Both the position numbers and the translations under genes were made by a program. Shown here in pieces: positions 1 through 10,195 of a stretch of DNA of 64,000 nucleotides (positions are counted from its first letter, which is position 1; every line of letters begins with the position of its first letter). The stretch comes from an uncultured Polaribacter sp. Lineage in GTDB: Bacteria > Bacteroidota > Bacteroidia > Flavobacteriales > Flavobacteriaceae. The stretch lies in assembly GCF_947495205.1 (NCBI RefSeq), contig NZ_CANLXV010000007.1, positions 124,001 through 188,000 of the forward strand, written 5' to 3'. Below the pieces are notes generated by a model. The model was not told where the DNA came from. It did not search any database and saw only the letters and a list, made by a program, of their open reading frames with translations.

Positions 1-1514
1 TCACTAAAAGTATGCTTAAGCTCCTTTCCAGATGCTAATCGCATTAGGATATCATAGGTTATATCAAATCCTTTGATAGCATAATAACTTGGTAAAACTC
101 CGTTTTTAGACAAGTATTTAGAGTTAAAATCAATTACCTCAGCAGCTTCACTTTTACTATATGCATCACTAACAAAAGTAAAATTTAACTTAGCCAATTT
201 TAAATTATCAATTTTATTTAAGGCACTATTTTTATCAAAAGTAAAAACCCTTGCAGTTACGTCTTCCTCTAAACTAATTAAACTATTTATAGCACTCGCT
301 ACAATTATTGGGTCTTCTGTTGTTAAGATTACTCTATTTTGTTCATTTGCTTTAAGTACATCTGTAAATTTCTCTCTTTTTATGTAACCCTTTTCAGCTG
401 TAATAAGGTTTACACCTTTTATAGAATCTTTTTCTTCTAAGCCAGTTTTTAAAGCTAGAGCATGCCTTTGAGACAAAGCACTACCATCTCCAACAATTAT
501 TACATTACCGTCCTTAAAGTTTTCAGTTGCATAGCTTGTTAACTTATCTCTATATAACTTTTTTTCTGGCGCTGTTTTAATAATATATTTTGATTTAAAA
601 TTGGTTTGTTTTCTAGAATAAACGGGAAATACAATAGGTACCTTAACCTGATTTGCTAACATTTGTACTTCTTCTGAATAAAGTGGCCCAATAATTAAAT
701 TGTTCTTATTTAAATCATTAGCTGCAATAATATTCTTTATACTAGTACTATTTCTACCTGTATCAAAAACATTTACATCTATTGTTGCGCCTTGTTTTCT
801 TAGTGAATCTACCGCTAATTCTAAACCTAAGTACAAATCTGAAACAATATTTGCCAACTTGCTGTTCTCAAAAATTTGTTTTTTAGATAATGTATCTAAC
901 TCTTGTGCTCTAAAAGGTAGCATAACTGCAACTTTTAAAGAAACATCTTTCTTGATATTATCTACAAAATATTTCGATAAATTTACATTCTCCTTTACGT
1001 TGACTTTGGGTAAGCGTTTAATTTTTATGGTTTGCCCTAATTTTAAACCCAATTCTAGTTCTGGATTTAATTGAATAAGCGAAGCCCTAGACACCTTATA
1101 AAAACGGGTTAGGCTATAAAACGTATCTCCTTTAATTACGGAATGCAATTGAAATTCGTTTTCTAAATTGTTAGATAAAAGCCCATTTTCAATTTCTTTC
1201 CCTGAAGGCAAACTTCCATTATTTACGGAATCTAAAGCTTTATTTGGTATTGCTCCATTTTTAGTACCTGAGGCTACAGATGTTGCAGTTTTGGTTTTTA
1301 AATTCGGGATAATAATAACCGTGTTCGCTTTGGGTTTACGCGCTATATCTGGATTTAAACGAAGTAAATCTTTTGTTTTTATGTCTAATTTCTTAGCAAT
1401 AGAACGTAAACTTTCTCCTTCTTTAACTTTGTACTCTATATACTTTTTTTGTTGACCGCAAGAAACGGTAAACGTAAGAATACATAAAAAAACAAAAAAC
1501 TTTAAATGTTTCAT
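1..1514 (-). CDS. LysM-domain lipoprotein / periplasmic ABC-transporter substrate-binding-like protein, 3' end truncated by window edge
   Basis: Open reading frame on - strand from ATG at 1514 (MKHLKFFVFLCILTFTVSCGQQKKYIEYKVKEGESLRSIAKKLDIKTKDLLRLNPDIARKPKANTVIIIP...) with lipobox-like TVSC, two LysM-like motifs and a receptor-like ligand-binding region. Not in the ORF track because it has no stop inside the window. Confidence 0.8.
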   Translation of the reverse strand, partial: MKHLKFFVFLCILTFTVSCGQQKKYIEYKVKEGESLRSIAKKLDIKTKDLLRLNPDIARKPKANTVIIIPNLKTKTATSVASGTKNGAIPNKALDSVNNGSLPSGKEIENGLLSNNLENEFQLHSVIKGDTFYSLTRFYKVSRASLIQLNPELELGLKLGQTIKIKRLPKVNVKENVNLSKYFVDNIKKDVSLKVAVMLPFRAQELDTLSKKQIFENSKLANIVSDLYLGLELAVDSLRKQGATIDVNVFDTGRNSTSIKNIIAANDLNKNNLIIGPLYSEEVQMLANQVKVPIVFPVYSRKQTNFKSKYIIKTAPEKKLYRDKLTSYATENFKDGNVIIVGDGSALSQRHALALKTGLEEKDSIKGVNLITAEKGYIKREKFTDVLKANEQNRVILTTEDPIIVASAINSLISLEEDVTARVFTFDKNSALNKIDNLKLAKLNFTFVSDAYSKSEAAEVIDFNSKYLSKNGVLPSYYAIKGFDITYDILMRLASGKELKHTFS

Positions 1515-1519
1515 ATATT

Positions 1520-3061
1520 TTATTCCCATTCTATTGTAGCTGGTGGTTTAGAACTAATGTCATACACTACTCTATTAACGCCTTTTACTTGGTTTATTAT
1601 TTTATTTGATGTTTTTTGTAGAAATTCATAAGGTAAATTTACCCAATCTGCTGTCATACCATCTGTACTTTCTACAGCTCTTAAAGCGACTACTTTTTCA
1701 TAAGTACGCTCATCTCCCATTACACCAACAGAATTTACAGGCAATAGCATTGCTCCTGCTTGCCAAACACTATTGTATAAACCGTCTTCTTTTAATCCGT
1801 TTATAAATACAGCGTCTACTTCTTGTAATATTCTAACTTTTTCTGCGGTTATGTCTCCCAATATACGAATTCCTAAACCAGGGCCAGGAAAAGGATGACG
1901 ACCTAACAATTCTGGATCAATTCCCATAGAGGCACCTACTCTTCTTACCTCATCTTTAAAAATCATTCTTAATGGCTCTACAATCTTTAACTTCATATAA
2001 TCTGGTAAACCACCAACATTATGATGACTTTTAATAGTTGCTGATGGACCTCCGTTTACAGAAACAGATTCTATAACATCTGGATAAATGGTTCCTTGTG
2101 CCAACCAAGTTACGTCTTTTATTTGGTGCGCTTCATCATCAAAAACTTCAATAAAAGCATTACCAATAGCTTTTCTCTTTTTCTCTGGATCTGTAATGCC
2201 TGCTAAAGCATCTAAAAAACGTTTGGAAGCATCTACTCCTTTTACATTTAAGCCCATGCCTTTATATTGCTCTAGAACACTTTCAAACTCATTTTTACGT
2301 AACAAACCGTTGTTTACAAAAATGCAGTACAAGTTTTTACCAATAGCTTTATTTAATAAAACAGCGGCTACTGTAGAATCTACACCTCCAGAAAGCCCCA
2401 AAACTACTTTATCTTTACCAACTTTATCTTGCAAAGCTTTTACGGTACTTTCTACAAAAGAATCTGGTGTCCAAGTTTGTGCAACCTTTGCTATTTTTAC
2501 TAAAAAATTTTCTAATAATTGTTTACCGTCTGTTGAATGGTAAACTTCTGGGTGAAATTGAATTCCGTATGTTTCTTCTCCTTCTATTTTGTAAGCTGCA
2601 TTGGTAACGTCTGCTGTACTTGCTAATAAAACCCCATTTTCTGGCAATTGTTTTATGGTATCTGAATGACTCATCCAAACTTGGCTACCTTCTGCTATTT
2701 TGGAAAAGAATATTTCGTTTGATTTTATAAAGGATAAATTGGCTCTACCATATTCTCTTGTATTGGATGGTGCAACTTGCCCGCCCGAAAAATGTGCTAA
2801 ATATTGCGCACCATAACACACCGTTAAAAGTGGTTTTTTACCTCTAATTTCTGATAAATCTGGGTGTAAAACGTTTTCTCCTCTTACAGAGTTTGGACTA
2901 CCAGAAAGCAAAACTGCTTTAAAATCTTCTTGATTTTTAGGTGGATTGTTATATGGGTGAATTTCACAATAAATGTTTAATTCTCTAACTCTTCTTGCAA
3001 TTAACTGGGTGTATTGCGAACCGAAATCTAAAATAAGTACTTTGTCTTGTTGCATGCGCAA
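1520..3061 (-). CDS. guaA: GMP synthase (glutamine-hydrolysing)
   Basis: 513 aa; class I amidotransferase ([23 protein letters not shown]) plus [13 protein letters not shown]-PPase motif and GMP synthase C-terminus (KPPATIEWE). Confidence 0.98.
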   Translation of the reverse strand: MRMQQDKVLILDFGSQYTQLIARRVRELNIYCEIHPYNNPPKNQEDFKAVLLSGSPNSVRGENVLHPDLSEIRGKKPLLTVCYGAQYLAHFSGGQVAPSNTREYGRANLSFIKSNEIFFSKIAEGSQVWMSHSDTIKQLPENGVLLASTADVTNAAYKIEGEETYGIQFHPEVYHSTDGKQLLENFLVKIAKVAQTWTPDSFVESTVKALQDKVGKDKVVLGLSGGVDSTVAAVLLNKAIGKNLYCIFVNNGLLRKNEFESVLEQYKGMGLNVKGVDASKRFLDALAGITDPEKKRKAIGNAFIEVFDDEAHQIKDVTWLAQGTIYPDVIESVSVNGGPSATIKSHHNVGGLPDYMKLKIVEPLRMIFKDEVRRVGASMGIDPELLGRHPFPGPGLGIRILGDITAEKVRILQEVDAVFINGLKEDGLYNSVWQAGAMLLPVNSVGVMGDERTYEKVVALRAVESTDGMTADWVNLPYEFLQKTSNKIINQVKGVNRVVYDISSKPPATIEWE

Positions 3062-3159
3062 AAATAATATTTTGATTTGGAATTGAAAGCAAAGTTATGC
3101 CAGAAAATTTTAGAAATATTTTTAGCATTTCTAATTTACTTAAATGCATTAAAAATTAC

Positions 3160-4224
3160 CTAAAATTTATAGACAATGGCATTAATATTCATTCCTGCAC
3201 CAACAGAAGCTAAAATTGCAACATCACCTTTTGTTATGCTTTGTTTGTCTATTTTACCTTTTAAAACCAAGTCTAATAAAGTTGGTACAGTTGCTACAGA
3301 ACTATTACCAAGCTTATGAATGCTCATTGGCATAACACCTTCTGGTGCTTTTATTTTAAACAACCTATAAAAACGTTTAATAATGGCTTCGTCCATTTTT
3401 TCATTGGCTTGATGTATAAATATTTTTTTTACATCTGTTATGGCAACGCCACTTTTGTCTAAAGCAACTTTCATGGCAGCAGGAACATTTGTAATGGCGA
3501 ATTCATAAATCTTTCTACCATTCATTTTTATGTAACGTACATTTTTATCTTCTGTAGTATTATAAGAATTGCCAAAGTGTAAAAAATAAGCTTCGTCTTT
3601 TGCAAAAGTTTGTGAGGCATGACTTAAAATACCTACATTTTGCTCGGTTGTTTTTTCTACAATACAAGCGCCTGCACCATCACTATAAATCATGGCATCT
3701 CTATCGTGCTTATCTACAACTCTAGATAATGTTTCTGCACCAATAACCAAGCATTTTTTTGCCATATCTGCTTTAATAAATGCTTGCGCTTGTATAACAC
3801 CTTCTACAAAACCTGGGCAACCAAAAAGTAAATCATATGCTACACAATTGGGGTTTGCAATACCTAACCTATATTTTACTCTTGTTGCTAAACTGGGCAA
3901 AGTATCTCCTTGAATTGCGCCTTGTTTTACATCTCCAAAATTGTGTGCAACAATTATATAATCTAAATCTTCTGCATTAATCGCTGCATCTTTTATTGCT
4001 TTTTGGGCGGCAAAAAATGCCAAATCAGATGTTTTGAAGTCTTCTTTTGCATAACGCCTTTCTTCTATACCCGTAATATCTTTAAACTTACTAATTATAG
4101 TTGTGTTTTCTGATGCAAATTCTGAACCGTCTTCATTTAAAAAATGGGTGTTTAAAAAAGCACTATTTTCCTTTTTTACTGAAGGAATAAATGTTCCTGT
4201 TCCTGTAATTTTTGAAGAAATCAT
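3160..4224 (-). CDS. 3-oxoacyl-ACP synthase III family protein (FabH-like)
   Basis: 354 aa thiolase fold; Cys motif LLFGCPGFVEGV, C-terminal GNSSVATVPTLL and IHQAN motifs. Confidence 0.85.
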   Translation of the reverse strand: MISSKITGTGTFIPSVKKENSAFLNTHFLNEDGSEFASENTTIISKFKDITGIEERRYAKEDFKTSDLAFFAAQKAIKDAAINAEDLDYIIVAHNFGDVKQGAIQGDTLPSLATRVKYRLGIANPNCVAYDLLFGCPGFVEGVIQAQAFIKADMAKKCLVIGAETLSRVVDKHDRDAMIYSDGAGACIVEKTTEQNVGILSHASQTFAKDEAYFLHFGNSYNTTEDKNVRYIKMNGRKIYEFAITNVPAAMKVALDKSGVAITDVKKIFIHQANEKMDEAIIKRFYRLFKIKAPEGVMPMSIHKLGNSSVATVPTLLDLVLKGKIDKQSITKGDVAILASVGAGMNINAIVYKF

Positions 4225-4344
4225 ATTGTTGGGTTTTATATTTCAAATATAGAAAAAGTTATTTTTGATATTTATTATGCGCGCATAGCATTGTTACATT
4301 CAACTTCTTAAAAAAATGGAATTTGTTAAAGTTTACTGAAAATG

Positions 4345-4728
4345 CTAATCTTTATATAAATTCATTTTTAATTGCATTACTGTAGCAATAGAAAGCGCTC
4401 TATTCTTCATACGTTCTGCAATTACACCATTAAAATCTTTATTTATGGTTTGAAATAAATACGATGTCCAAATGCTGAAATGTTCTTTTGTAAAGGCTAT
4501 AAATGTATTTTTGTCTAAATGCTTTTGCATTGTATTGTTTTGATAACTAGTAGTATCAAACAAAATATCGTTCCAAAAATCTGAAATAATTTCTAAGTGT
4601 GTTTGTAATTGGTTTGCTTGCACAATATCTTTAAAAAAGGGAAACATTTGTTTGTCTGCGAGCAATAAGTTATAAAAATTGGTGATGATGGTTAAAATAT
4701 CTTTTTGATTTGCAATGTCTGGTTTCAT
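4345..4728 (-). CDS. group III truncated haemoglobin
   Basis: 127 aa; NFYNLLLADKQMFPFFKDI ... FWNDILFDTTSYQNNTMQKHL resembles group III truncated globins. Confidence 0.75.
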   Translation of the reverse strand: MKPDIANQKDILTIITNFYNLLLADKQMFPFFKDIVQANQLQTHLEIISDFWNDILFDTTSYQNNTMQKHLDKNTFIAFTKEHFSIWTSYLFQTINKDFNGVIAERMKNRALSIATVMQLKMNLYKD

Positions 4729-4792
4729 ATTTTTAACTTAGATCTTAAAAAATGTTTTTGTGTTTTAACAAGTGCTTTTAAAATGGCAATAT

Positions 4793-4865
4793 GCGTTAAG
4801 GATTGCAACGGCATCCTTTTTGCTTTTTCGCAAAAAGATATAGTGGAAAGCCTGTTAAAACGCCC
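4793..4865 (-). repeat. dispersed ~75-90 bp structured repeat, copy A (3' of cdd)
   Basis: - strand reads gggcgttttaacaggctttccactatatctttttgcgaaaaagcaaaaaggatgccgttgcaatccttaacgc; ends and internal blocks match copies at 45050-45131 and 51591-51676; central hairpin ctttttgc/gcaaaaag. Confidence 0.8.
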
Positions 4866-4876
4866 AAATAATAATA

Positions 4877-5374
4877 TTACAAATAGCTACTATCAAAAGA
4901 AAAGGGCAATAATGCGCTTAAGGAATCTGTTTTGATGATTTGCCCAATTTCTCCCATAAAAATAATAGGAAAAGGTTGTTTTTGAGTAATTTCATACTCT
5001 GCTAATGCTTGTCTGCAGGCACCACAAGGACCTACTGGTTTGTTTACTTTGGTAATATTTGAGCTTGCTGAAACGGCTAATTTTAGGATTTTTATTCCTG
5101 GAAATTGTGCTCCTGCATAATAAACTGCTACTCTTTCTGCGCATAAACCAGAAGGATATGCTGCATTTTCTTGGTTGTTTCCTAAAATAATTTCGCCATT
5201 TTCTAACAAAATTGCTGCACCTACATTAAATTTAGAATAAGGTGCGTATGCTTTTTTTCTTGCACTTATAGCACTAAGCATTAGATTTTTATCTTCTAAT
5301 AACATTTCTTCTAAAGTATCAAATACTTTTACGGTTGTTGCTATTTTTATTTCTTTCATACTTTTGGGCGTCAA
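4877..5374 (-). CDS. cdd: cytidine deaminase
   Basis: 165 aa; zinc motifs CAERVAVYYA and PCGACRQALAEY. Confidence 0.95.
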   Translation of the reverse strand: MTPKSMKEIKIATTVKVFDTLEEMLLEDKNLMLSAISARKKAYAPYSKFNVGAAILLENGEIILGNNQENAAYPSGLCAERVAVYYAGAQFPGIKILKLAVSASSNITKVNKPVGPCGACRQALAEYEITQKQPFPIIFMGEIGQIIKTDSLSALLPFSFDSSYL

Positions 5375-5437
5375 AAAAAAGCAGCCTATGTATAGAACTG
5401 CTTTTGTGTGGGTAATTTACGAAAAATAGTTTTGCAA

Positions 5438-6556
5438 TTAATAGTCTTCGTACAACTCTCCTAAATCAAACGATAACGAGAAACGTAAAGAATTTTCTAA
5501 TGGATTATTTACATCTGAAGCGTTGATTAAATACGATAAATCTATGTTTAATGCATTGGTTTTAAAACCACCACCTAAAGTAAAGTATTGTCTATTTCCT
5601 TTGTTTTCGCTTTCATGAAAATAACCACCTCTTAATGCAAATGCGTTGTTGTATAGGTATTCTGCACCTAATGCATAGGTTGTTTCTTGCAACTCTTCAC
5701 TAAAACCACCTGGAGCATCTCCAAAAGAACTAAAAATACCGCTTAAAAAACCTTGGTCCTGGTCTGATTGATCTGGTTGTGGTGATGGCACTAATAATTT
5801 GGTAAATTCTACTGTTGTGGTAATGGTATTATAATCATCTAAAATAAAATCGAAACCACCACCAAGTTTTAAATTGGTTGGTATAAAATCTTCATTATTA
5901 GCGTCTGTTGTATAATTTACTTTTGGCCCAATATTGGTAATATTAAAACCTAATCTGTAACGCCCGTTAAAATTACCATAATTTTCTTCGAAAGATTGGT
6001 AATATCCAGAAACATCTACTGCAAAAGAATTAATAGGTTGCAACGCATTACCTGCTGTACCATTAAATGCAAGGTTAGAGCGAATGTATTTTAAGGAAAC
6101 TCCCATTGAAAAGGTTTCGCTTAATTTTAAAGAATAACTACCTGTTGCTACAAATTCATTAGGATTTATAGAGCCATTTGACATACCTTGGTTGTCTGTT
6201 AAATCTATTTGACCTAAAGAGAAATATTTAAAATCTGCACCCCACGCGGCGTTATCACTAAATCTATTTATGTAAGAACCACTACCTACAAAAATATCAT
6301 CTGTTAAATTACGTAGCCAAGGTGAATAGGTAATACCTGTTTTAATTTGTCTGTTGCTAAAAGCTATTTTTGCTGGGTTATGAAATAAAGACCACGCGTC
6401 TGACGATGTAGCTACACCAATATCTCCCATACCTCCTGCTCTTGCATCTGGCACTATTAATAGAAAAGGTGTTGCTGTAGTTATTCCCCCGTTTTGTGCG
6501 GAAACCTTAAACACTGCTAAAACACCTAAAAGTAAACCGATTGCTAATTTTTTCAT
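5438..6556 (-). CDS. porV: type IX secretion system outer membrane channel protein PorV
   Basis: 372 aa, signal peptide, PorV-like N-terminus (TATPFLLIVPDARAGGMGDIGVATSSDAWSLFHNPAKIAF), directly downstream of porU. Confidence 0.92.
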   Translation of the reverse strand: MKKLAIGLLLGVLAVFKVSAQNGGITTATPFLLIVPDARAGGMGDIGVATSSDAWSLFHNPAKIAFSNRQIKTGITYSPWLRNLTDDIFVGSGSYINRFSDNAAWGADFKYFSLGQIDLTDNQGMSNGSINPNEFVATGSYSLKLSETFSMGVSLKYIRSNLAFNGTAGNALQPINSFAVDVSGYYQSFEENYGNFNGRYRLGFNITNIGPKVNYTTDANNEDFIPTNLKLGGGFDFILDDYNTITTTVEFTKLLVPSPQPDQSDQDQGFLSGIFSSFGDAPGGFSEELQETTYALGAEYLYNNAFALRGGYFHESENKGNRQYFTLGGGFKTNALNIDLSYLINASDVNNPLENSLRFSLSFDLGELYEDY

Positions 6557-6598
6557 TTTATATTTTTCTTATTTTATTTTTTTACAAATATCTAATTT

Positions 6599-9500
6599 TT
6601 ATTGAAGTATTACTAATTTTTCGTACTTCTCTGAAACTAAATTGCTTGTAGTTGCTTTTACACGTATTTTATAAACATAAACACCTTTACCAATTTTGTT
6701 GCCAAAATCATCTAAACCATTCCAACTGATACTTCTAGATAAGTTACCTGCAGTTTGCACGTTTCTGTTTATTGTTTTTATAATTTTACCTGCAACTGTA
6801 AATATTTGTACTTGCACTTCTAAGTTTTCGTTTGGTTTGTTGTGATTAAACCAAAACTCTGTATAGTTTACAAACGGATTTGGATAGTTTAATACGTTTT
6901 CTAAATTTAAAACAGTATCACTAACTACTACAAAATTTAACGTTGTTTCTGACGAATTATTATAAGTGTCCCAAGCTTTAATTTTTAGGGTGTGTGGGCC
7001 TACTTCTAAATCTCTTAATCTATAAGTTACTTTTCCTCTGGTGAAATCGTTTACTTCGGTTTGATAAAAATCATTTAAAATAATGGGGTTTCCTGTATCG
7101 CCATCTAAAATACCCACAATATCATGATCTACTGCTGTTATAGATGTATTTATGCCACTGCTGTCTGATAAAACGGCTATTAAATTTGGGGATGAATTTG
7201 TATTGCCACCGTCTGTAAAAGATTCATCATTCATAAACAGGTTTAGTTCTGGACCTTGATTGTCTTCTGGTGCGTTTTCATCTATTCCTCCTACAACAAC
7301 ATCAAAATTTGCGCCTGCTTTTTCTGTGCTGCCATTTTCTGCGTAAAAACTTAATTTTGCTTTACCAAATGCTATTTTTATATCTTTTGGCACCACAAAA
7401 TCAAACTTAAAACTCCCATTTTCTACGGTAGATTGCCCTCTAAACAGCTTACTATCTTGAGTGTCAAAAGGTAAAATTACGCCAAAACCATCGTTATCTA
7501 AGGTGGTTTTGTCTATGGGTTTATCAAAAATTGTGGTAGATAGCGAACCGTTAAAATTGTTTAAAACAGCGTCTGTATTATCTACAATTACGCCTTCAAA
7601 ACTTACTTTAGATAATGCTTTTAAGGTATCTAATGTTTGGGTAATATCTTTACCATTCATCTTTGTAATTTTTACATTTGGCTCTGGTACTGCCAATTTC
7701 ATAGCAGGATCTCCAAAAGAGTAAATAAAGAATTTTTGCGGGTTAGAGAATCGATTTTTAGCCACCATCAAAGATTCTGCTATGGTAAAATCTTCATTAT
7801 TAAACTCTAACAACAATCTTATTAAACGTTCGTTAAAACTTTGACCAACACTTATAAACACTTCTCTTGTAGTAGTAATCATGCTTGCTGAACCTCCATT
7901 TTTATTCCAAAATGTTAATTCTCCTGCAGTAATTCTGTTGGGATTATCAAATCTAGAAAAATCACAAGTAACAGTAATTAGTAAAGGTAAAGTTGTGGCG
8001 TTATTAAAAGCTTGTATTTGTGGCTTTTCTAGTATTCTTTCAGAAGCAAAACCATCTTCACCACCATGACCAAAATAATCAAAAACCAAAGTACCTTTTT
8101 CTATGGCATTATTTATAGCATTATTTACGTCTGGATAACGCTCACCACCAGAAGAATTTTGTTGTACAAATGCGTCTACATATATTTTATTAACATTAAA
8201 AACAGGTTTACTTTGTTTAATTTCATCTGCAATAGATTCTACACCTCCTTGTATTACGTCTTCTCCACTAACATCTATATCATCTGCTAATAATGTTATG
8301 GTATTTCGCCAATCTCCAATGGCTTCTGTGCTATAATAACTTAAAATTTTATCTACTACATCTTTTGCTTGCGTTATGCCTGTAACTGGTATTCTACTAG
8401 ACACAACATCTATAGTATGTGTTCTTAACATGGTACCTTCATCATCATCTAACATCACAAAAAAGTCATCTGTTACAAAAGAGTTTGCTAAATTAAAACT
8501 GAGTGTTGATAGTTTTACGGGTACAATATTATTGTTGCTTGGAATTCTATCTTTATAATCATAAGAAGCATCACCAAAAAAAGCAACAAACTTTAATTTT
8601 GTTTGTTCTGTAGTATTGGTGTCATATAAATGTTTAATAAAGTCTCTAATTCCTGTAATATCTTTAGAACCTGAGGCAAACTCGTTGTAAATTTCATCTA
8701 CATCTACAACTTTAGTGGTTAAATTTGAATTTGTTTGATGGTAATCTGCCAACCTTTGAGCCTGTGGTATAAGATCTGAACTTGTAATTACTAAGTAATT
8801 GATATCTCTTAAAGCCCGTAAGTTTTGATTTTTAATTTTTACATTATTAATTACCTCTGGTATAAAATAATCTGAATCATTTAAAACAATATACTCTTTT
8901 AATTCGCCACCATTATCTGTAAAAGAAAAAGTATTTGCAGTACTTTCATTAGTAATTACTTGAGGTGATAAAAAGTTAGTTACATCCCAAACTTGAGCGA
9001 TAGCATTTACATTTGAAATTTGAAAATTTACTGCTGCAGTATTATTTAATTGGTTGTATGCTCTAAATGAAAATTGTTTACCTGTAGCATTTAAATTTTT
9101 TTGCCCAATTACCTCTATATAATCTAAATATGCATTTGCAGACGGATTTCCATTATTGTTGTAGGTTAATTCTAATACAATTGCCTCTTTTGTATTGACA
9201 ACACTTGCGTCTCGCTCAGAAACATTGGCTTTAGTTAATCCACCAGGACTTAAATTAAAAAAACTAAGTGTGTACAAATCTTGATTATCTACTTTTACAG
9301 CTATAGATGATGCTGTTATAGAAGTACTAACTGCTCTTGTTTTTATTGCCACACTTTGATTAGATACAGCGTTTTCAAACGGAATTACAAAAGACTGAAC
9401 GTCTTCTACACTAAAATTATCATTAAAAAACCACTGTGTTCCTGCCCCAAACAAATTCAATTCTTCTTTTTCATAAAAAACGAAATCATCAAAAGTGGTT

Positions 9501-9994
9501 ATTGTTAAAGTAGCTTCTTCTTGAATTACAGGTTTTGCTTGTATTCTTTTACCCGGAGAATCTCCCACAGTGATAAAATAATATGCCTTATCTGAATAAA
9601 TATTCTGCCTGTGATTTGCATTCTCAGGAGCACTACTATACTCCCAATCATGAGGACCTTTAGCGTAAAAAAGAATAAAATCATTGGCATCAAAAGAATT
9701 ATCTTGCTCACCTTCTATAAAAATAGCATTTTCCTGCAAATCTTTATATCTAAAATCTCCATTTACCACAGGTAAAAGGCTACCACCGTTACCAAATATT
9801 TTAATATTTCTTGGATTTAAATTATTAGTGGAAATTCCTATTCTTTGTAATAAATTTCTATCAATTTTAAAAACACCTGTTGTATCTACCGCAAACTTAT
9901 ACCAGTCTCCTGTAGATAAAACAGAGTTTTCTGTTTGCGCGTAATTTGTTTGCAGCAGAAAAAAAACAGAAAAAATGTAAAAAAAATGTTTCAT
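6599..9994 (-). CDS. porU: type IX secretion system sortase PorU (C25-family peptidase)
   Basis: ~1131 aa from Met at 9994 (MKHFFYIFSVFFLLQTNYAQ signal peptide). The track ORF starts at 10096 but the signal peptide supports the downstream start. C25-like region VFDYFGHGGEDGFASERIL...LPLLITVTCDFSRFDNP; C-terminal FlgD-Ig-like end. Confidence 0.92.
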   Translation of the reverse strand: MKHFFYIFSVFFLLQTNYAQTENSVLSTGDWYKFAVDTTGVFKIDRNLLQRIGISTNNLNPRNIKIFGNGGSLLPVVNGDFRYKDLQENAIFIEGEQDNSFDANDFILFYAKGPHDWEYSSAPENANHRQNIYSDKAYYFITVGDSPGKRIQAKPVIQEEATLTITTFDDFVFYEKEELNLFGAGTQWFFNDNFSVEDVQSFVIPFENAVSNQSVAIKTRAVSTSITASSIAVKVDNQDLYTLSFFNLSPGGLTKANVSERDASVVNTKEAIVLELTYNNNGNPSANAYLDYIEVIGQKNLNATGKQFSFRAYNQLNNTAAVNFQISNVNAIAQVWDVTNFLSPQVITNESTANTFSFTDNGGELKEYIVLNDSDYFIPEVINNVKIKNQNLRALRDINYLVITSSDLIPQAQRLADYHQTNSNLTTKVVDVDEIYNEFASGSKDITGIRDFIKHLYDTNTTEQTKLKFVAFFGDASYDYKDRIPSNNNIVPVKLSTLSFNLANSFVTDDFFVMLDDDEGTMLRTHTIDVVSSRIPVTGITQAKDVVDKILSYYSTEAIGDWRNTITLLADDIDVSGEDVIQGGVESIADEIKQSKPVFNVNKIYVDAFVQQNSSGGERYPDVNNAINNAIEKGTLVFDYFGHGGEDGFASERILEKPQIQAFNNATTLPLLITVTCDFSRFDNPNRITAGELTFWNKNGGSASMITTTREVFISVGQSFNERLIRLLLEFNNEDFTIAESLMVAKNRFSNPQKFFIYSFGDPAMKLAVPEPNVKITKMNGKDITQTLDTLKALSKVSFEGVIVDNTDAVLNNFNGSLSTTIFDKPIDKTTLDNDGFGVILPFDTQDSKLFRGQSTVENGSFKFDFVVPKDIKIAFGKAKLSFYAENGSTEKAGANFDVVVGGIDENAPEDNQGPELNLFMNDESFTDGGNTNSSPNLIAVLSDSSGINTSITAVDHDIVGILDGDTGNPIILNDFYQTEVNDFTRGKVTYRLRDLEVGPHTLKIKAWDTYNNSSETTLNFVVVSDTVLNLENVLNYPNPFVNYTEFWFNHNKPNENLEVQVQIFTVAGKIIKTINRNVQTAGNLSRSISWNGLDDFGNKIGKGVYVYKIRVKATTSNLVSEKYEKLVILQ

Positions 9995-10195
9995 AGAATT
10001 AATAATTAATGAACGAAAAATAAGAAAAGATATTTTATAAATGCAAATATAAATTATACTAAACTTAAATTGATACCGTTTTAAATGTTGTGACAAAAAA
10101 AAGGATGCGTTAAATTTAATTTTTTACTTGTCTAAAATTATATTTATCGTAAATTGCAATACTAATAAAAACCCTAAATAATTTTCTATTAGAAA

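Noticed and set aside
700-1455. + strand ORFs of 124 and 95 aa
   Set aside because: Antisense to the LysM/periplasmic-binding protein, which is a continuous - strand frame with clear motifs.
4705-4935. + strand ORF (76 aa)
   Set aside because: Covers repeat copy A and the ends of two - strand genes; explained by the repeat rather than a protein.
9526-9711. - strand 61-aa ORF in another frame of porU
   Set aside because: Fully inside porU in a different frame; no independent support.
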